In this document: positions 49,701 to 61,985 of the stretch, piece by piece
Numbering within the stretch: the stretch's first letter is position 1
Layout of the letters: the number at the start of each line of letters is the position of its first letter
From: Aptenodytes patagonicus
Taxonomy: Eukaryota; Chordata; Aves; Sphenisciformes; Spheniscidae
Direction of reading: 5' to 3'
NCBI RefSeq assembly: GCF_965638725.1
Contig: NC_134949.1
Coordinates: 132,414,969-132,478,968, forward strand
Length of the DNA stretch: 64,000 bases
Notes under the pieces: model-generated
Told to the model about the DNA's origin: nothing
Database searches by the model: none
The model's input: the letters and a program-made list of their open reading frames with translations, nothing else
Program-made: the position numbers and the translations under genes

Positions 49701-52700
49701 ATTCTTTTACAAGGAATACCTCCATTAAATATCTATTCAAAGCAGATGCATTTATTTATAACAGGACAGGAGGACTGAAGGTGCTTATCTAAGGAAGAGA
49801 AAATCTAATCTATAAAATGGTCGGATGATAGATATGTAAGTTTCTAGCTTGCAAGCTCTTTCTGAAGCACTAATGGGATTGTAGACCTCAAGCTTTGCAG
49901 CAGAGTATTTTAAACTTCAAACTCAATGGGGCACATATAAGTTAGTGTACATACACAGGAGTATATTTGCATTGTGACTCTCAATCTTGCATATGTATGT
50001 GCATAATTGAATCTTATGAGGAATGTAATTTACAACTTAGTGAAATTCTCTAGGCTATAAATTTTAGTAAGCGGCTGCTTTTTCAAGGTTCATGTCCTGT
50101 ATGTCTTTCTGTAAACCTGCTTTCTCAAATGCTCCTTTCCCTGAACCTCTCTGACTCATGGGAGACTAATGGGGGGATCCCTTCTGATTTACCATCTGTG
50201 CTGTAAATTCTTCTCACAAATCCCTGCTTACTCCCTCTCTTTAATGCTACCTATAATGCGCTTCTATATGTGGTAGCTTGTTGCCATGTTGCTGCTTGCC
50301 CTGAGTGATGGCACTTGTTCTCAGGCTGGCTGGTGGTGATGGCCTTTTCACTTGCATTTCATTGCTAGATTACATATTTTTGGTTTGAAGCACGTGGTCT
50401 CATGCCTCCATGAGACTCTTAACCACAGTTACAGGGTTATGTCTCTCCGCTTCTGACTTTTGCATAGGCAGTACTGGATCTCAGAGGTAGGATCAACAGG
50501 AGGAGAGTAAGATGCTGTTAAAGAGAATTATTAAACTGTGAAAGCTCCAAAGACTGCTTATGTCCTAAGCCTCTGTACAACTTTGCTTTGAATTAGTTTG
50601 GCAAAAGCCCTTTCTGGTCTATAAAATCTGTGAAACAGGTAGTTTTCCCTGTGTTTCCCTCTAGACTATGATCCCAGCTGGAATATATCTGTCTCTTCAG
50701 AGTCTGGTGTTGGGCTCTAAGTGCCATGGGATGTGTTGCAGTTGGCTTTTCTTTCAGAAAGTGCTTTATATCACTGTAGCCTGTTACTCCCTTTGAATCA
50801 GTTATAATCACAAGTGAGATCTATGCGGAGCAGTCAGTTGTGATAGTGTGTACAAGTGGCTGAAACTTGTCATGGCTCATATATGGGATTCTTCCTGTCA
50901 AAGCTGTTTTGTACCCCCTCCCTCCCAATTACCCATTACTGCACCTCTGGAGTCTAATCTCAGCCAGAGAAAACAACTGAAAGAATGGTGAAATAAAGTT
51001 CTCTACTGCAGTTAATGCTTTTATATCCACTAACTGTATAGCTGGCCTACTCGTTGATGTGAAGGAAAATGTGATGAGGAAATGAATGGTGAGTCTCTGC
51101 AGTCATTCAGCACAGCAGAGATGGCAATGGGCTTTGTAAGCTCCTTGCTTACTCCTCCCAACCCCACCCCTTGCCCAAATTACACTGCCTCTAATAAAAT
51201 GTACCCTTCTCAGTCTTGTGGTGTTTTTCTTTCCTATTAAGCTTGATTTCACACCTATTTATGACCCTTTCCCTGCTGCCTCCCCTGCCCTGGAATGAGT
51301 GGGAGTGTAGTGTTGCTTTCTGTAAAGTACAAATGGGATTGATGTCAAGTAAAATCCTGATAATGGGAAGGAGCTTTTAAAATAGATTTTTTTCTTTAAC
51401 TTCTGTGCTTCAGAGATTTGTTTTAGTACTTGAAACATCTCAGAAAAAATGTGTTTCTGCTTTTTAACCCAGAACTGAACTAAATTTATAATATGTTCAT
51501 AGTACCTCTTAATGTTAGGATTTCATCAAAGCAATTCATAGATGATAATACCTAATGTATGATTCATTTTAATAAATTTAAGCTGAGAATCCACAATACA
51601 GTGAATATTCTAATTGGATGTTGCCAAATAGATGGATTCAGTGGCACTAGCAGGGCTGCCGGTATGGTCAGCCTCATTCTTGCTGCGTTTGTTCTTTAGC
51701 TTTACATTTCATTCTTATAGAAGTTATGTAATTGTAATATAATTGTAAACAAATCCAGGCATTTAAGAGCTTGAAAACAATCTACTGAATCAAAGCACGG
51801 TAACTGAGACCTGGTGTGTGTGTAAATCATTGCATCACTGTTCCTATTGAGGTAGTTTTGCTTAATTTAGGTTTTGTGAGAAATGTTCTACTGTTCATAA
51901 CTAATTACTTATCAATGGGAGCTATGTAAAATAAAGACTGTGCCCTCAAGTCTATACCACTGACAATGAGGGTCATTATCAAGATGACACATCAATGATG
52001 AATATGATGTTGTTGGCAGCACACATTGTCCTTGCAGAATGACAGAAAATTCAGTTTCTCCTGTATGTTTTGCATGAGTTCAGAAGTACCCGTTTCTTTT
52101 AAAAACTGAATTTTTTTTCTCTTGTAAAATAATCACCTTGCTTACTTTGGGCTGTGGTGAGTATCTACTCATTAGCACTGAACACAATCACTAGACTGTA
52201 GTGGTCAGAAAAGAGTAGGATGCAAAAGGAACCATAAAAAGCAAAAAATAAATTCTGCATATTTATAAATACTTAAATACCTCTTGAGCAAAATATCTAA
52301 ATGCAATATACAGCACATACCTATGATATTGCTTTTAGCTAGATCAAGAGATAAATTTTAATTCTGTTTGCCATGTCGTTACTAGCATTGAGAAGGAGAA
52401 AGTGAGTCTTGGCTTCAAGCTGTTAGTCTGAAGGAAAGCATGAAAACCTTTAGTCAATAATTATCCATCATTAACCACCACACCTCGAGTGGGGGTTTCG
52501 TGTTGCAGCATTATGTCTCTGTTGAAACACTAGTAATTCTCCAGCTTTGTTGTTTATTCATAACATCTTGCTGAGGCTGGGGGACCAAATTTTGGTTTTT
52601 ACTTGGTGGTCAGTTAATGAAATCCACCTGAGAACTGCTAGCCAGGACAATGAATACTCAGCCTTGTGTTAAACTCCATCTGTCTCTTTTTTCAGTCCAG

Positions 52701-53049
52701 CATAGCAAGAGGGTAGTTCTGTCCAGTTAACAGCAGAGCTGGGGCTCTGCTGTCTCTAGTAGAAGGTAGTCACGCCCTCCTTGTTCTCTTCAGAGCATCC
52801 ACATTCATCCTGGCTGTTGTGCACCCACCTCTTGAGCACCTGTGCCTCAGGGGCAGGAAAGGCATTGCTCCCACCTTCTGGGGCTCAGGACTGTGTGCAG
52901 ACCCACTGGCAGGGGAGTGGGCTGCTGGGCCCATCCCTGGTGACTCTGCCTGGCTTTCCCCAGGAGTAGGGCTAGCTGATCTCCCAGATCCTGAATAAGA
53001 TCCACTTGCCTCATTATGTTCAGATAACTTATGCATTTTCATTGCATGA

Positions 53050-53215
53050 TGTTAACATTTATGAAGCACTTTCTATTCAGAAGTTAAGGCAACATGGAAC
53101 ACCTTCAGGAGCTACTGTGCTATTACTACCTTACCTTATAGATGAGAAAGTAAATTGCGTGGCCTTTGGCAAGTCAAAGTCTCTAAGGGAACCAGAAATA
53201 TAACATGGATCCATT
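53050..53215 (-). mobile_element. Ancient MIR-like SINE relic, antisense
   Basis: Read on the plus strand, AACATTTATGAAGCACTTTC, then CTATTACTACCTTACC, TATAGATGAGAAAGTAAATTG and TTTGGCAAGTCAAAGTC follow the reverse complement of a MIR-type SINE in the right order and roughly the right spacing. It is strongly decayed. Confidence 0.5.
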
Positions 53216-55186
53216 AAAGGGTCCTTTTACCTACTCAATAATACCTTTGCTTTAGACATAATAGCAAGAATATTGGAAACATAATACTGGTAAGAACTGG
53301 AACCATTAAAAAGTAATGCAAATACAAACCATTTTTCTGGTGCAATTATCATAGAAGCAACTGCAAGAAAGCACTGTGCAGTGAGTTCCTTTCTATTAGT
53401 AAATTAATGCCTCAACCATGCCATCTGACTGACTGCCAACTGAATTTTGCTTGATGTTGAATGAGCCTGAGGCAGAGATAGTAGGTCCTGTGCCAGTGGT
53501 GAAGCCAGCTTGGTTCTGTAACTGTATGTTTTTCATTTTGCTTCAGTGGTTTGGTCCAAAATAGTCTGCCTGTGGCACTGGACCTAGAAATGAAATGTTG
53601 AGTATGATCCCACCTACGTGGAGTGCGAACTGGATTTGCAGTATTTGTGTTGCTAGGCTTTGACAGGTTCATGTAGAAGAACAAAACAAGTTTGATCATC
53701 AGAGAGAGAAAGCATCTCTTGTCTTTCTCAGTCAGGGATGAGGACCCAAACTACAGCAAAGAAATGAAAGGATAATTGGTTTGAAAGAAATTTTCATTAT
53801 TAAAACTACATTTTTTGGCCTGTTGGATCAGTGTTTGGTCACTTGCAGCTCTGAGGTAGATATTATAAAGAGGAACATACTTTACAGAGGGACTGTACCT
53901 GAAACATGACCTGTTTTCTCAAAAAGCATTGGAGATCACCCACTACTACTTTCAAAACTGGCCTCTTTCACATATACTATTGCAGCAGGCATGGGACATC
54001 AGCAGTCTAAAAATAAGCCACTCCAGTGAGAAATACTAGATGTGTCTTCCCATTAATTACTCTGTAATCGTATTATGTTAGGAAAGTAGAGCTTTATTGC
54101 AGTGTTTTACAGTGCCTATAGTTGTGTTAGTGAGCATGGAAGTAAAAGACTTCTTACAGTGCGGTGCTTCCGTGGGTTTGCATTAGTATAGCCTTGCCTT
54201 TGTTGTTAAAGTATTGCCCAGGATCTACAGCCTGCATTAAGCTTTAGGAAGTGCTGTAGATCAAGAATCACTTGTTAGCTGTGTTGCTTTTCAGCTTTCA
54301 CAGTGTTCTTCCAGTTGCTGTTAATGACCTTTATAAAAGCTACAGCTGAAATCCTTACCAAGAACTTGAGGAGGCACCAAAACATGCAATATTATGGTAC
54401 TTCTCTGATTATCTTGCAAAGACTTCTGTCATTTTGTAAATTTTCCTTCAAGCTCTTGATATGGCCTGAGTTTCCAAATCAAGATGTGGGAATAAACACA
54501 GCTTGAGGCTAGTGAGCTTACTTGAGAAAAATGACACAGCTGCCCCTGTGTGTGTGTTAGACCGGGGTGCTTGTAGGTGTCTCAGCTCTCGGGCATTGTG
54601 GATTGTTCTAGTGAGTGTTTCAGGGTGGTTGGTCTTCCCTTGCTGGACGTGAGAGTAGCAAGTTGTGAATTGCTTTGTTGGGCATGTGGACACACAAGAG
54701 GTGGCTTTGCTGACCCTCTGTCTCCAAAACCCTGCTTGCCAGCATTCTCACCCAAAGTGTATTGAAATCTCTCAGCTGATTTTCAGTGGGATCAAAACGG
54801 AATTGCAGGTGATATGGACCCTCAGAAGGCAGTATGTAACATAAGTAAAGGCAGTAGGCTGCCAATTTGCTAAATGTCAGGCAGTTTGAAACCCCTTTAT
54901 TTGGGTATAGGACATCCAAGTCACAAGACCTGTGACATTAATATAGCAAAATGGAGATTGATAGATTGATGTTGGCATGCCTTTCAGCCACCAGCTGCCT
55001 CATAATGACTTGCCCAGCTGTGATACAAGTAGGAATAATTTCTAGGTTTTATCTTTAATTTGAGAGTGCTTATTTATGTTTTGGTAGTATTTTATTTAAT
55101 AGTTTGTTGAATTGTTTTTAGCATTCCTAAAGACGTGTAAATAGCTTTTCGGACCAAAGAGAAGCTGGGTGATATGTCCGAGAGAT

Positions 55187-55191
<5 letters not shown>

Positions 55192-55218
<27 letters not shown>
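55192..55218 (+). repeat. 27-base A tract
   Basis: Uninterrupted run of 27 A. No recognisable retroposed body lies directly upstream, so I treat it as a simple tract rather than the tail of a processed pseudogene. Confidence 0.9.
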
Positions 55219-55222
<4 letters not shown>

Positions 55223-55565
55223 CCACTGGTCAATGGCAGCAGGTACCAGATCAAGGGTGAAAGAACACAAGACTCCACAGACTGTTCCCTTTCTTTTAAC
55301 CCTGTGAAAGTCCTGTAGTGGGTCAGTGCTAGAGACAGATGTGACTGGTGATGAACTGAGGTCAGAGAAGTAGATGGCATGCCGCTTTCCTCTATTTCCA
55401 TTACTATCTCTGTACATTGTGCATGTTAGAATACAGTGCTGTCACCAGCGTGCTGGTGCTATCCTGTAGTTATTGCAGCCAGAAACACTAGCAAGCCCTA
55501 CTGGTACCCACTCCACCTGAGTGGGAGCTGAGCCATCTGTTCTAGAGTCTAATCACTTCTTTCTC

Positions 55566-55605
55566 CAAGCTTTGTGCTCTTATATACAAGCTTTGTGCTC
55601 TTATA
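55566..55605 (+). repeat. 21-bp tandem duplication
   Basis: CAAGCTTTGTGCTCTTATA occurs at 55566 and again at 55587, a direct tandem copy with a 21-bp period. It looks like a recent slippage duplication. Confidence 0.9.
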
Positions 55606-57840
55606 GCTAAACTGTTATTAGGTGGGAAATCAGCGCAGCATGAACATAATATAGCAATAACTTTCACAGCTTCTAGTTCTGTGATCCCTGTGTCCCTACT
55701 CCTGCTCGCTGCCTTTTGAGGTGTCTTAAAACTTCAGAGGTATTTAGGCAAAAGTGGCTGTTGCTGCTCAGATGATAAGTGACCAAGAAAGGGGGATGGG
55801 TAGAGCTTGGAGAAGGGTTGGCATTGCATCTGTTGTTACCAGGGAAGGGAGAGGTGCTTCTCTCTTAGCTGCTATTTCACAGTCCCCAGTTCCCCAGCAG
55901 TAGTAGCCAGGAGCAAGCCTGATTTTTGTGTATTCCAGTGTCCTGGGAAGTACAGCAGAGCAGAGGGTGTTTTTGTTGATGGGGGCAAACGTTTAGTTGC
56001 CAATGGTTGTAGCTTGCCATGCCTGGCAGTGTGGGTTTTTTCTACTGCTTGGCCTTAAGCTTTTCCCAGTTAAAGAAATGAGCCAGAAAGAGTTCTCAGT
56101 GTGTGGGGAAATTTTGGTCATCCATAGGGATAAAGAATTAACTTTTGTGGTTTAGTTCATAACTTCTGTTTCCTCTGGATTGATTCTGGGGAAAATTCTT
56201 CTCATTTCCCATCTCCCTTTTGGAAACATTCTCCCCCACCCCCTGTGTTTAATCTGCATTAGGGCTTATTCCCAGGTAAGTGTTAAGAATACATGTGTGT
56301 GCTTTTCTTAGTCTTTTTTGTTAGTTTTTCCATGGCATGTTTTTTTTTAAAGCTAATAGGTGAACTTGACTCTGAAAAATAAAAACCCTTAAAATTCAAT
56401 GTGTTTCAGATTATCCTTGGCTCTGCTGCTGCTCTAGTGCTGTTCTTATTCTTTATTCCCATCAGAAGCAGAACTTGGTGAAGTCCGCTTCCAATTTGTG
56501 CTCTTTCAGAGAATGGACCTACTCTTTCTGGCAACTTTAAATAACTCTGTTCAGTCTCCGTATTGGCTTGACTGTCTTCTATAGCAGTGTCATCGTTTCT
56601 GTAATATCCTTTTTTAATAGTAGAATGACTGGAACAGGACAGAGCAACCTTTCAGAAGGCTAGAATGAGTCTGAGATGTGTGAATTGAAGCACCATAGAA
56701 CCTGGTTTGGTTTGGGATTTTTTCAGCTTTTTATCTTAGTACTCTGTCAGGAGATGGTGAGTAGCTGGGTCTGGATAGATTCTAAGATAAGTAATCTTCT
56801 GCTTTGAGGATGGGGAATATGGGAAAAAGATGAGTAGGAAATAAAGAAAAAATCCACTGCATCCTGGTTTTTTTTGTTTTCTATTTGTCAACAGCTGATT
56901 AAAAATCTGTTAACTCATCATGTTTCCCATCTAAGTTGAAAATACATCTTTATGTTAAAAAGTCAGATTCAGGATGTTTTACTGTGTTTTAAGTTGGAGC
57001 AGGTGGAATTTAAAAGGAACCTTTTTCCAATTAGGCAGTTGAAGCTGGAAATACCTGTGCAGGTCTGCTTATTTGAATGCTTGCTTTTCTGCCTTCTTTC
57101 TGAACTGCTATATCAAATATCATCTCCCCTTTAAAAATAGGAACAAAAAAATCTAGTTTTCTAGCTTTTTATCAACTTCTCATAGGTAGGTACCTTTTCT
57201 TAGGGAACTAGAGGGTCATATTGGTAAATAATTCAGTTCAGTTTATAGTCTGAGCTTCTTAAGCAGTGTGACAACAAAGTTAAACACATTAAAACCTCCA
57301 AGAAATAAAACACTGAAGATAACTGCACAGATAAACAGCATTAAATCATGGGTATGTGGTTAGGTTTTTTTCTCAAATAAAAATGTGTTCAGTTCTCTTA
57401 AAACACGTGTAGACTTGAGCAACCCTCTGGTTTCTCAAGGGGGTGACACAAGTTTCAAGAAGCAGAGTCCAAGGTACAGCCATGACCCTACTCTGATGCC
57501 CTAGAAAACAAATTCATTAGAGGGTGCTGCACATTCAGCCTAAGGGATCTTGGTTGGCTCACTTGTACTTTTACAATTCAAGAGCACTATAAGTGCCTGG
57601 CCTCCAGTTGACTCAACAGTGTGAGTGAAGAAATTTACTGGAAAGCCAAAAAATGAATTATCAGGGATTCTTTCACATCTGTCCAGAATTAATTTTTTAA
57701 TGGAAGTAGCATGTGTTTCCTCCAGCATGTAGAAATCTGGATGGTAGATGAGGTCTCCTTGTCCTGCACTTGATTTGGGGAGGGTACTGCTGCTGCACAG
57801 GAAGAAAAGTAAACCTCTTTAGCATAAGAAGCAGACAGTG

Positions 57841-58366
57841 TGTCGTGGTTTAACTTCAGTCGGCAACTAAGCACCACGCAGCCGCTCGCTCACTCCCCCC
57901 CACCCGGTGGGATGGGGGAGAGAATTGGAAGAGCACAAGTGAGAAAAACTTGTGGGTTGAGATAAAAACAGTTTAATAATTGAAATAAAATGATGATAAT
58001 AATAATAATACACAAAGCAAGTGATGCACAGTGCAATTGCTCACCACCCGCCGACCGATGCCCAGCCAGTCCCCGAGCAGCGGCCCCCCCGGTCAGCTTT
58101 CCCCAGTTTATGTACTGAGCATGACGTCACATGGTATGGAATGTCCCTTTGGCCAGTTTGGCTGTGCCCCCTCCCAGCTTCTTGTGCACCTTCAGCCTTC
58201 TCAGTCGGTAGAACATGGGAAGCTGAAAAGTCCTTGGCTAGTGTAAGCATTACCTAGCAACAACTAAAACATCGGTGCATTATCAACTTTGTTCTCATCC
58301 TAAATCCAAAACACTGTACCAGCTACTAGAAAAGAAATTAACTCTATCCCTGCCGAAACCAGGACA
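57841..58366 (-). mobile_element. 3' LTR of the minus-strand ERVL provirus
   Basis: 526 bp. On the minus strand it begins TGTCCTGGTTTCGG at 58366 and ends CCACGACA at 57841. It contains the CRE (58122-58129), TATA-like TACATAAA, an ATT-rich tract shorter than in the other copies, and ATTAAA. Compared base by base with the plus-strand LTR at 62951-63493, I find four substitutions plus length changes in the ATT tract and a G-run. The flanking host bases are CAGTG (57836-57840). The matching duplication would lie beyond the window or has been lost. Confidence 0.95.
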
Positions 58367-58370
58367 ATAT

Positions 58371-58382
58371 CCACCCCTTATT
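58371..58382 (-). promoter_or_regulatory. Polypurine tract for plus-strand priming
   Basis: On the minus strand AATAAGGGGTGG precedes ATAT and the LTR start. A purine run just upstream of the 3' LTR is where retroviral second-strand synthesis begins. This copy is interrupted by one T. Confidence 0.7.
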
Positions 58383-58805
58383 CTATACCATCTGCGTCAT
58401 GCTCAAGTCTCATATTTTCCAGTACATTTTCATTAATCACCACCCCTTTATATATATATACACACACACAGAGATATCATTCCCTTCGTCTGTGGGCCAT
58501 CCCTCTAAAAAGTTCGGTGAGTTCATTTAGTCCATGACTTCGGGCTCCATCTGTCATAATAATCTTTCAGGGCAGGAAAAATGGAGATGGTATGTGGTGT
58601 TGGATTGTTCCATGTTGAAGTCAGTTCTGGTACCATCATCACTGTGCTTTGCTTGGTTTCACTGAAGCTATTCTTCATTAGTCTGGGTGATTCTTATTGT
58701 AATAACATTAGTATGGCATTATAATATTATTAGTATTAGTATATCTGTGTATTATTAGTATAACTATTATAACTATAATTAGTACTTAACATCACATAAT
58801 TCAGA
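58383..58805 (-). other. ERVL non-coding region between pol and LTR
   Basis: About 420 bp with no open frame and no envelope remnant. It contains a TATATA/CACACA microsatellite (about 58447-58475) and an imperfect TATTAGTAT-rich stretch (about 58705-58790). Confidence 0.75.
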
Positions 58806-59207
58806 TCATTGGCTATTCTCACCCAAATTCAAATCCCCTTGAGGCACACATTGGACTTCCCCATCCTTCCGCATTATCCACCAAGTGCACCCAGGTCCTT
58901 GAGCAAAAGCAATCCCATGGATGGGTTTGCCTCTGCCTGAGGCAGGAATAACCCAGACTGTCTTCCCCAGCATATTTATGTGCGCTACAGGAACTTTATT
59001 CCCATCTACAGTACGTAAAAGTTCTGACTGGGCAGGGCCTGCTCGATTGGCAGATCCCCGAGTGTTGACTAACCAGGTGGCCTTTGCTAAATGCGTATCC
59101 CAATGTTTGAACGTCCCGCCACCCATTGCTCTCAGTGTAGTCTTTAACAGTCCATTGTATCGTTCAATTTTCCCGGAGGCTGGTGCATGATTGGGGATGT
59201 GATACAC
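58806..59207 (-). pseudogene. ERVL integrase C-terminal part
   Basis: This continues the integrase in the same frame after the stop at 59232-59234. It begins just before the third catalytic residue: NHAPASGKIERYNG holds the Glu of the DD35E triad. Next come the alpha-helical core end (HWDTHLAKATWLVNTRG) and a C-terminal region rich in Trp, Gly and Val that resembles the SH3-like DNA-binding domain, ending at the pol stop at 58806. No frameshift is seen. Confidence 0.9.
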
Positions 59208-59231
59208 CCACTCAATGCCGTGCTCTTTGGC

Positions 59232-60254
59232 CTAGGTGTCTATGAGGTTGTTTCGGAAATGAGTCCCGTTGTCTGACTCAATTCTTTCTGGGGTGCCATG
59301 TCGCCACAGGACTTGCTTTTCGAGGCCCAGGATAGCGTTCCGGGCGGTGGCATGGGGCACGGGATATGTTTCCAGCCATCCGGTGGTTGCCTCCACCATT
59401 GTAAGCACGTGGCGCTTGCCTTGGCGGGTTTGTGGGAGTGTGATATAATCGATCTGCCAGGCCTCCCCATATTTATATTTCAACCATCGTCCTCCATACC
59501 AAAAAGGCTTTAACCGCTTGGCTTGTTTGATTGCAGCACATGTTTCGCATTCATGGATAACCTGGGCTATAGTGTCCATGGTCAAGTCCACCCCTCGATC
59601 ACGAGCCCATCTATATGTTGCATCTCTTCCTTGATGGCCTGAGGTGTCATGGGCCCACCAAGCTAGAAATAATTCACCCTTATGTTGCCAGTCCAGATCC
59701 ACCTGAGCCACTTCAATCTTAGCAGCCTGATCCACCTGCTGGTTATTTTGATGTTCTTCAGTGGCCTGACTCTTGGGCACGTGAGCATCTACGTGACGGA
59801 CTTTTACAACCAGGTTCTCCACCCGGGCAGCAATATCTTGCCACAATGCGGCAGCCCAGATGGGTTTGCCTCTGCGCTGCCAGTTGCTCTGCTTCCATTG
59901 CTGCAACCACCCCCACAGGGCATTTGCCACCATCCATGAGTCAGTATAGAGACAGAGCACTGTCCACTTTTCTCGGTCAGCAATGTCTAAAGCCAGCTGG
60001 ATGGCCTTTACTTCTGCAAATTGGCTCGATTCACCTTCTCCTTCAGCAGTTTCTACAACTTGTTGCATAGGACTCCATACAGCAGCCTTCCACCTCCGAT
60101 GCTTTCCCACAAGACGACAGGACCCATCAGTGAACAGGGCATATTGCTTCTCATTTTCTGGTAGTTCATTATACATTGGGGCCTCTTCAGCATGCGTTAC
60201 CTCCTCCTCTGGCAATATTCCAAAATCTTTGCCCTCTGGCCAATCCATGATCAC
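59232..60254 (-). pseudogene. ERVL RNase H and integrase N-terminal/core part
   Basis: This is in frame with the preceding protease-RT segment, after an in-frame TGA at 60288-60290. RNase H motifs are YALFTDGSC (first Asp), SSQFAEVKAIQLAL (Glu) and LYTDSWMV (second Asp), between about residues 38 and 110. Integrase follows: the HHCC zinc-binding domain (His in HDTSGHQGR, Cys in HECETC), then the catalytic core with WQIDYITLP (first Asp) and ESDNGTHF (second Asp). The stop TAG at 59232-59234 falls 13 codons after the second Asp. Counting across the stop, 35 residues separate that Asp from the Glu in the next segment. The enzyme would remove RNA from the hybrid and insert viral DNA. This copy cannot make intact integrase without readthrough. 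Confidence 0.92.
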
Positions 60255-60287
60255 TTCCAGGATTCCTGGGTGACTGGGGTTTCCTAT

Positions 60288-61985
60288 TCAAGCCCGTTGT
60301 GTGATCAGTGTGACCCACTTACTCCATGTAGCATCAGTTGCATGATGTGTACAGGGGACCCTCCCTCTGAACATCCAGCCCAGCATCGGCAGTCGGGGTG
60401 CCAGGAGGAGCTGTGCTTCAGTGCCGATCACTTCTGAAGCAGCTCGAACCCCTTCATATGCTGCTAATATCTCTTTTTCAGTTGGAGTATAGCGGGCCTC
60501 GGATCCTCTGTATCCCCGACTCCAAAACCCTAGGGGTCGACCTCGAGTCTCCCCTGGTGCTTTCTGCCAGAGGCTCCAGGTAGGGCCGTTCTCCCCGGCT
60601 GCGGTATAGAGCACATTTTTTACCTCTTGCCCTGCCCGGACTGGCCCCAGGGCTACTGCATGAACTATCTCCCGTTTAATTTGTTCAAAAGCTTGTCGTT
60701 GCTCAGGGCCCCATTTGAAATCGTTCTTCTTCCGGGTCACTTGATAGAGAGGGTTTACAATCAGACTGTAATTTGGAATGTGCATTCTCCAAAAACCCAC
60801 GACGCCTAAGAAAGCTTGTGTTTCCTTTTTGCTAGTTGGTGGAGACATGGCTGTTATTTTGTTGATCACATCCATTGGGATCTGACGACGTCCATCTTGC
60901 CATTTTATTCCTAAAAATTGGATCTCCTGTGCAGGTCCCTTGACCTTACTTTGTTTTGTGGCAAAACCGGCCTTCAGCAGGATTTGGACTATTTCCTTCC
61001 CTTTTTCAAAAACTTCTGCTGTGTTGCCCCACATAATGATATCATCAATGTATTGCAGGTGTTCTGGAGCTCCACCCTGTTCTAGTGCAGTCTGGATTAG
61101 TCCATGGCAAATGGTGGGGCTGTGTTTCCACCCCTGGGGCAGTCGGTTCCAGGTGTACTGAACACCCCTCCAAGTGAAAGCAAACTGTGGCCTGCACTCT
61201 GCTGCCAAAGGGATTGAGAAAAACGCATTAGCCATATCAGTTGTGGCATACCACTTGGCTGCCTTTGACTCCAGTTCGTATTGAAGTTCTAGCATGTCTG
61301 GCACAGCAGCACTCAGCGGTGGCGTGACTTCGTTCAGGCCACGATAGTCTACTGTTAGTCTCCACTCTCCATTAGACTTCCGCACTGGCCATATGGGACT
61401 GTTAAAGGGTGAGCGGGTCTTGCTGATCACTCCTTGGCTCTCCAGTCGATGAATCAGCTTATGGATGGGAATCAGGGAGTCTCGGTTGGTGCGATATTGC
61501 TGCCGGTGCACTGTGGTGGTAGCAATTGGCACTTGTTGGTCTTCGACCTTCAGCAACCCCACAACAGAGGGGTCCTCCGAGAGACCAGGCAAGGTGGACA
61601 GCTGTTTAATTTCCTCCATCTCCAAGGCAGCTATACCAAAAGCCCACCGGTACCCTTTTGGGTCCTTGAAATACCCTCTCCTGAGGTAGTCTATGCCAAG
61701 GATGCACGGAGCATCTGGGCCAGTCACAATGGGGTGCTTCTGCCACCCGTTCCCAGTTAAACTCACTTCGGCTTCCAATACAGTTAGCTGTTGGGATCCC
61801 CCCGTCACCCCAGAAATACAGATGGGTTCTGCCCCTCTATAGCTTGATGGCATTAGGGTACACTGTGCACCGGTGTCTACCAGAGCCTTATACTTCTGTG
61901 GGTCTGACGTGCCAGGCCACCGAATCCACACAGTCCAGTAAACCCGGTTGTCCCTTTCCTCCCCCTGGCTGGAGGCAGGGCCCCT
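60288..61985 (-). pseudogene. ERVL protease and reverse transcriptase part of pol
   Basis: This frame is open over roughly 565 codons, from directly after the gag amber stop to TGA at 60288-60290. Numbered from the GTG at 61931, the aspartic protease has the active-site motif LVDTGAQ at about residues 17-23 and the C-terminal block ILGIDYLRRG near 85-95. Then come RT fingers (GEWRLTVDYRGLNEV), palm TDMANAFFSIPL, LPQGWKHSP near 263 and the catalytic YIDD near 294. A thumb (QFLGIKW ... AFLGVVGFWRMHIPNYS) and a tether or degenerate RNase H-like region (TPTEKEILAAYEGV) follow. All key catalytic residues that I can see are present. The first 274 bp (61662-61935) are duplicated exactly, in opposite orientation, at 63603-63876. 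Confidence 0.93.

Larger units (their letters stand above)
32603..57840 (+). other. Presumed first intron, gene-free
   Basis: About 25 kb contain no second exon that I could recognise. The open frames are short and lack domains. Homopolymer and simple tracts are frequent: G/C-run near 42085-42103, C-run near 42570, A/C-rich tracts near 40466-40492, 43448-43489 and 45720. Recognisable old repeats and local structures are listed separately. The intron assignment rests only on the exon call at 32509. Confidence 0.5.

Noticed and set aside
55192..55218. Poly-A tail of a processed pseudogene
   Set aside because: No recognisable retroposed coding or RNA-derived sequence lies next to it.
58383..58805. 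Possible envelope gene between pol and LTR
   Set aside because: No open frame, signal peptide or membrane segment; the stretch is AT-rich and microsatellite-like.
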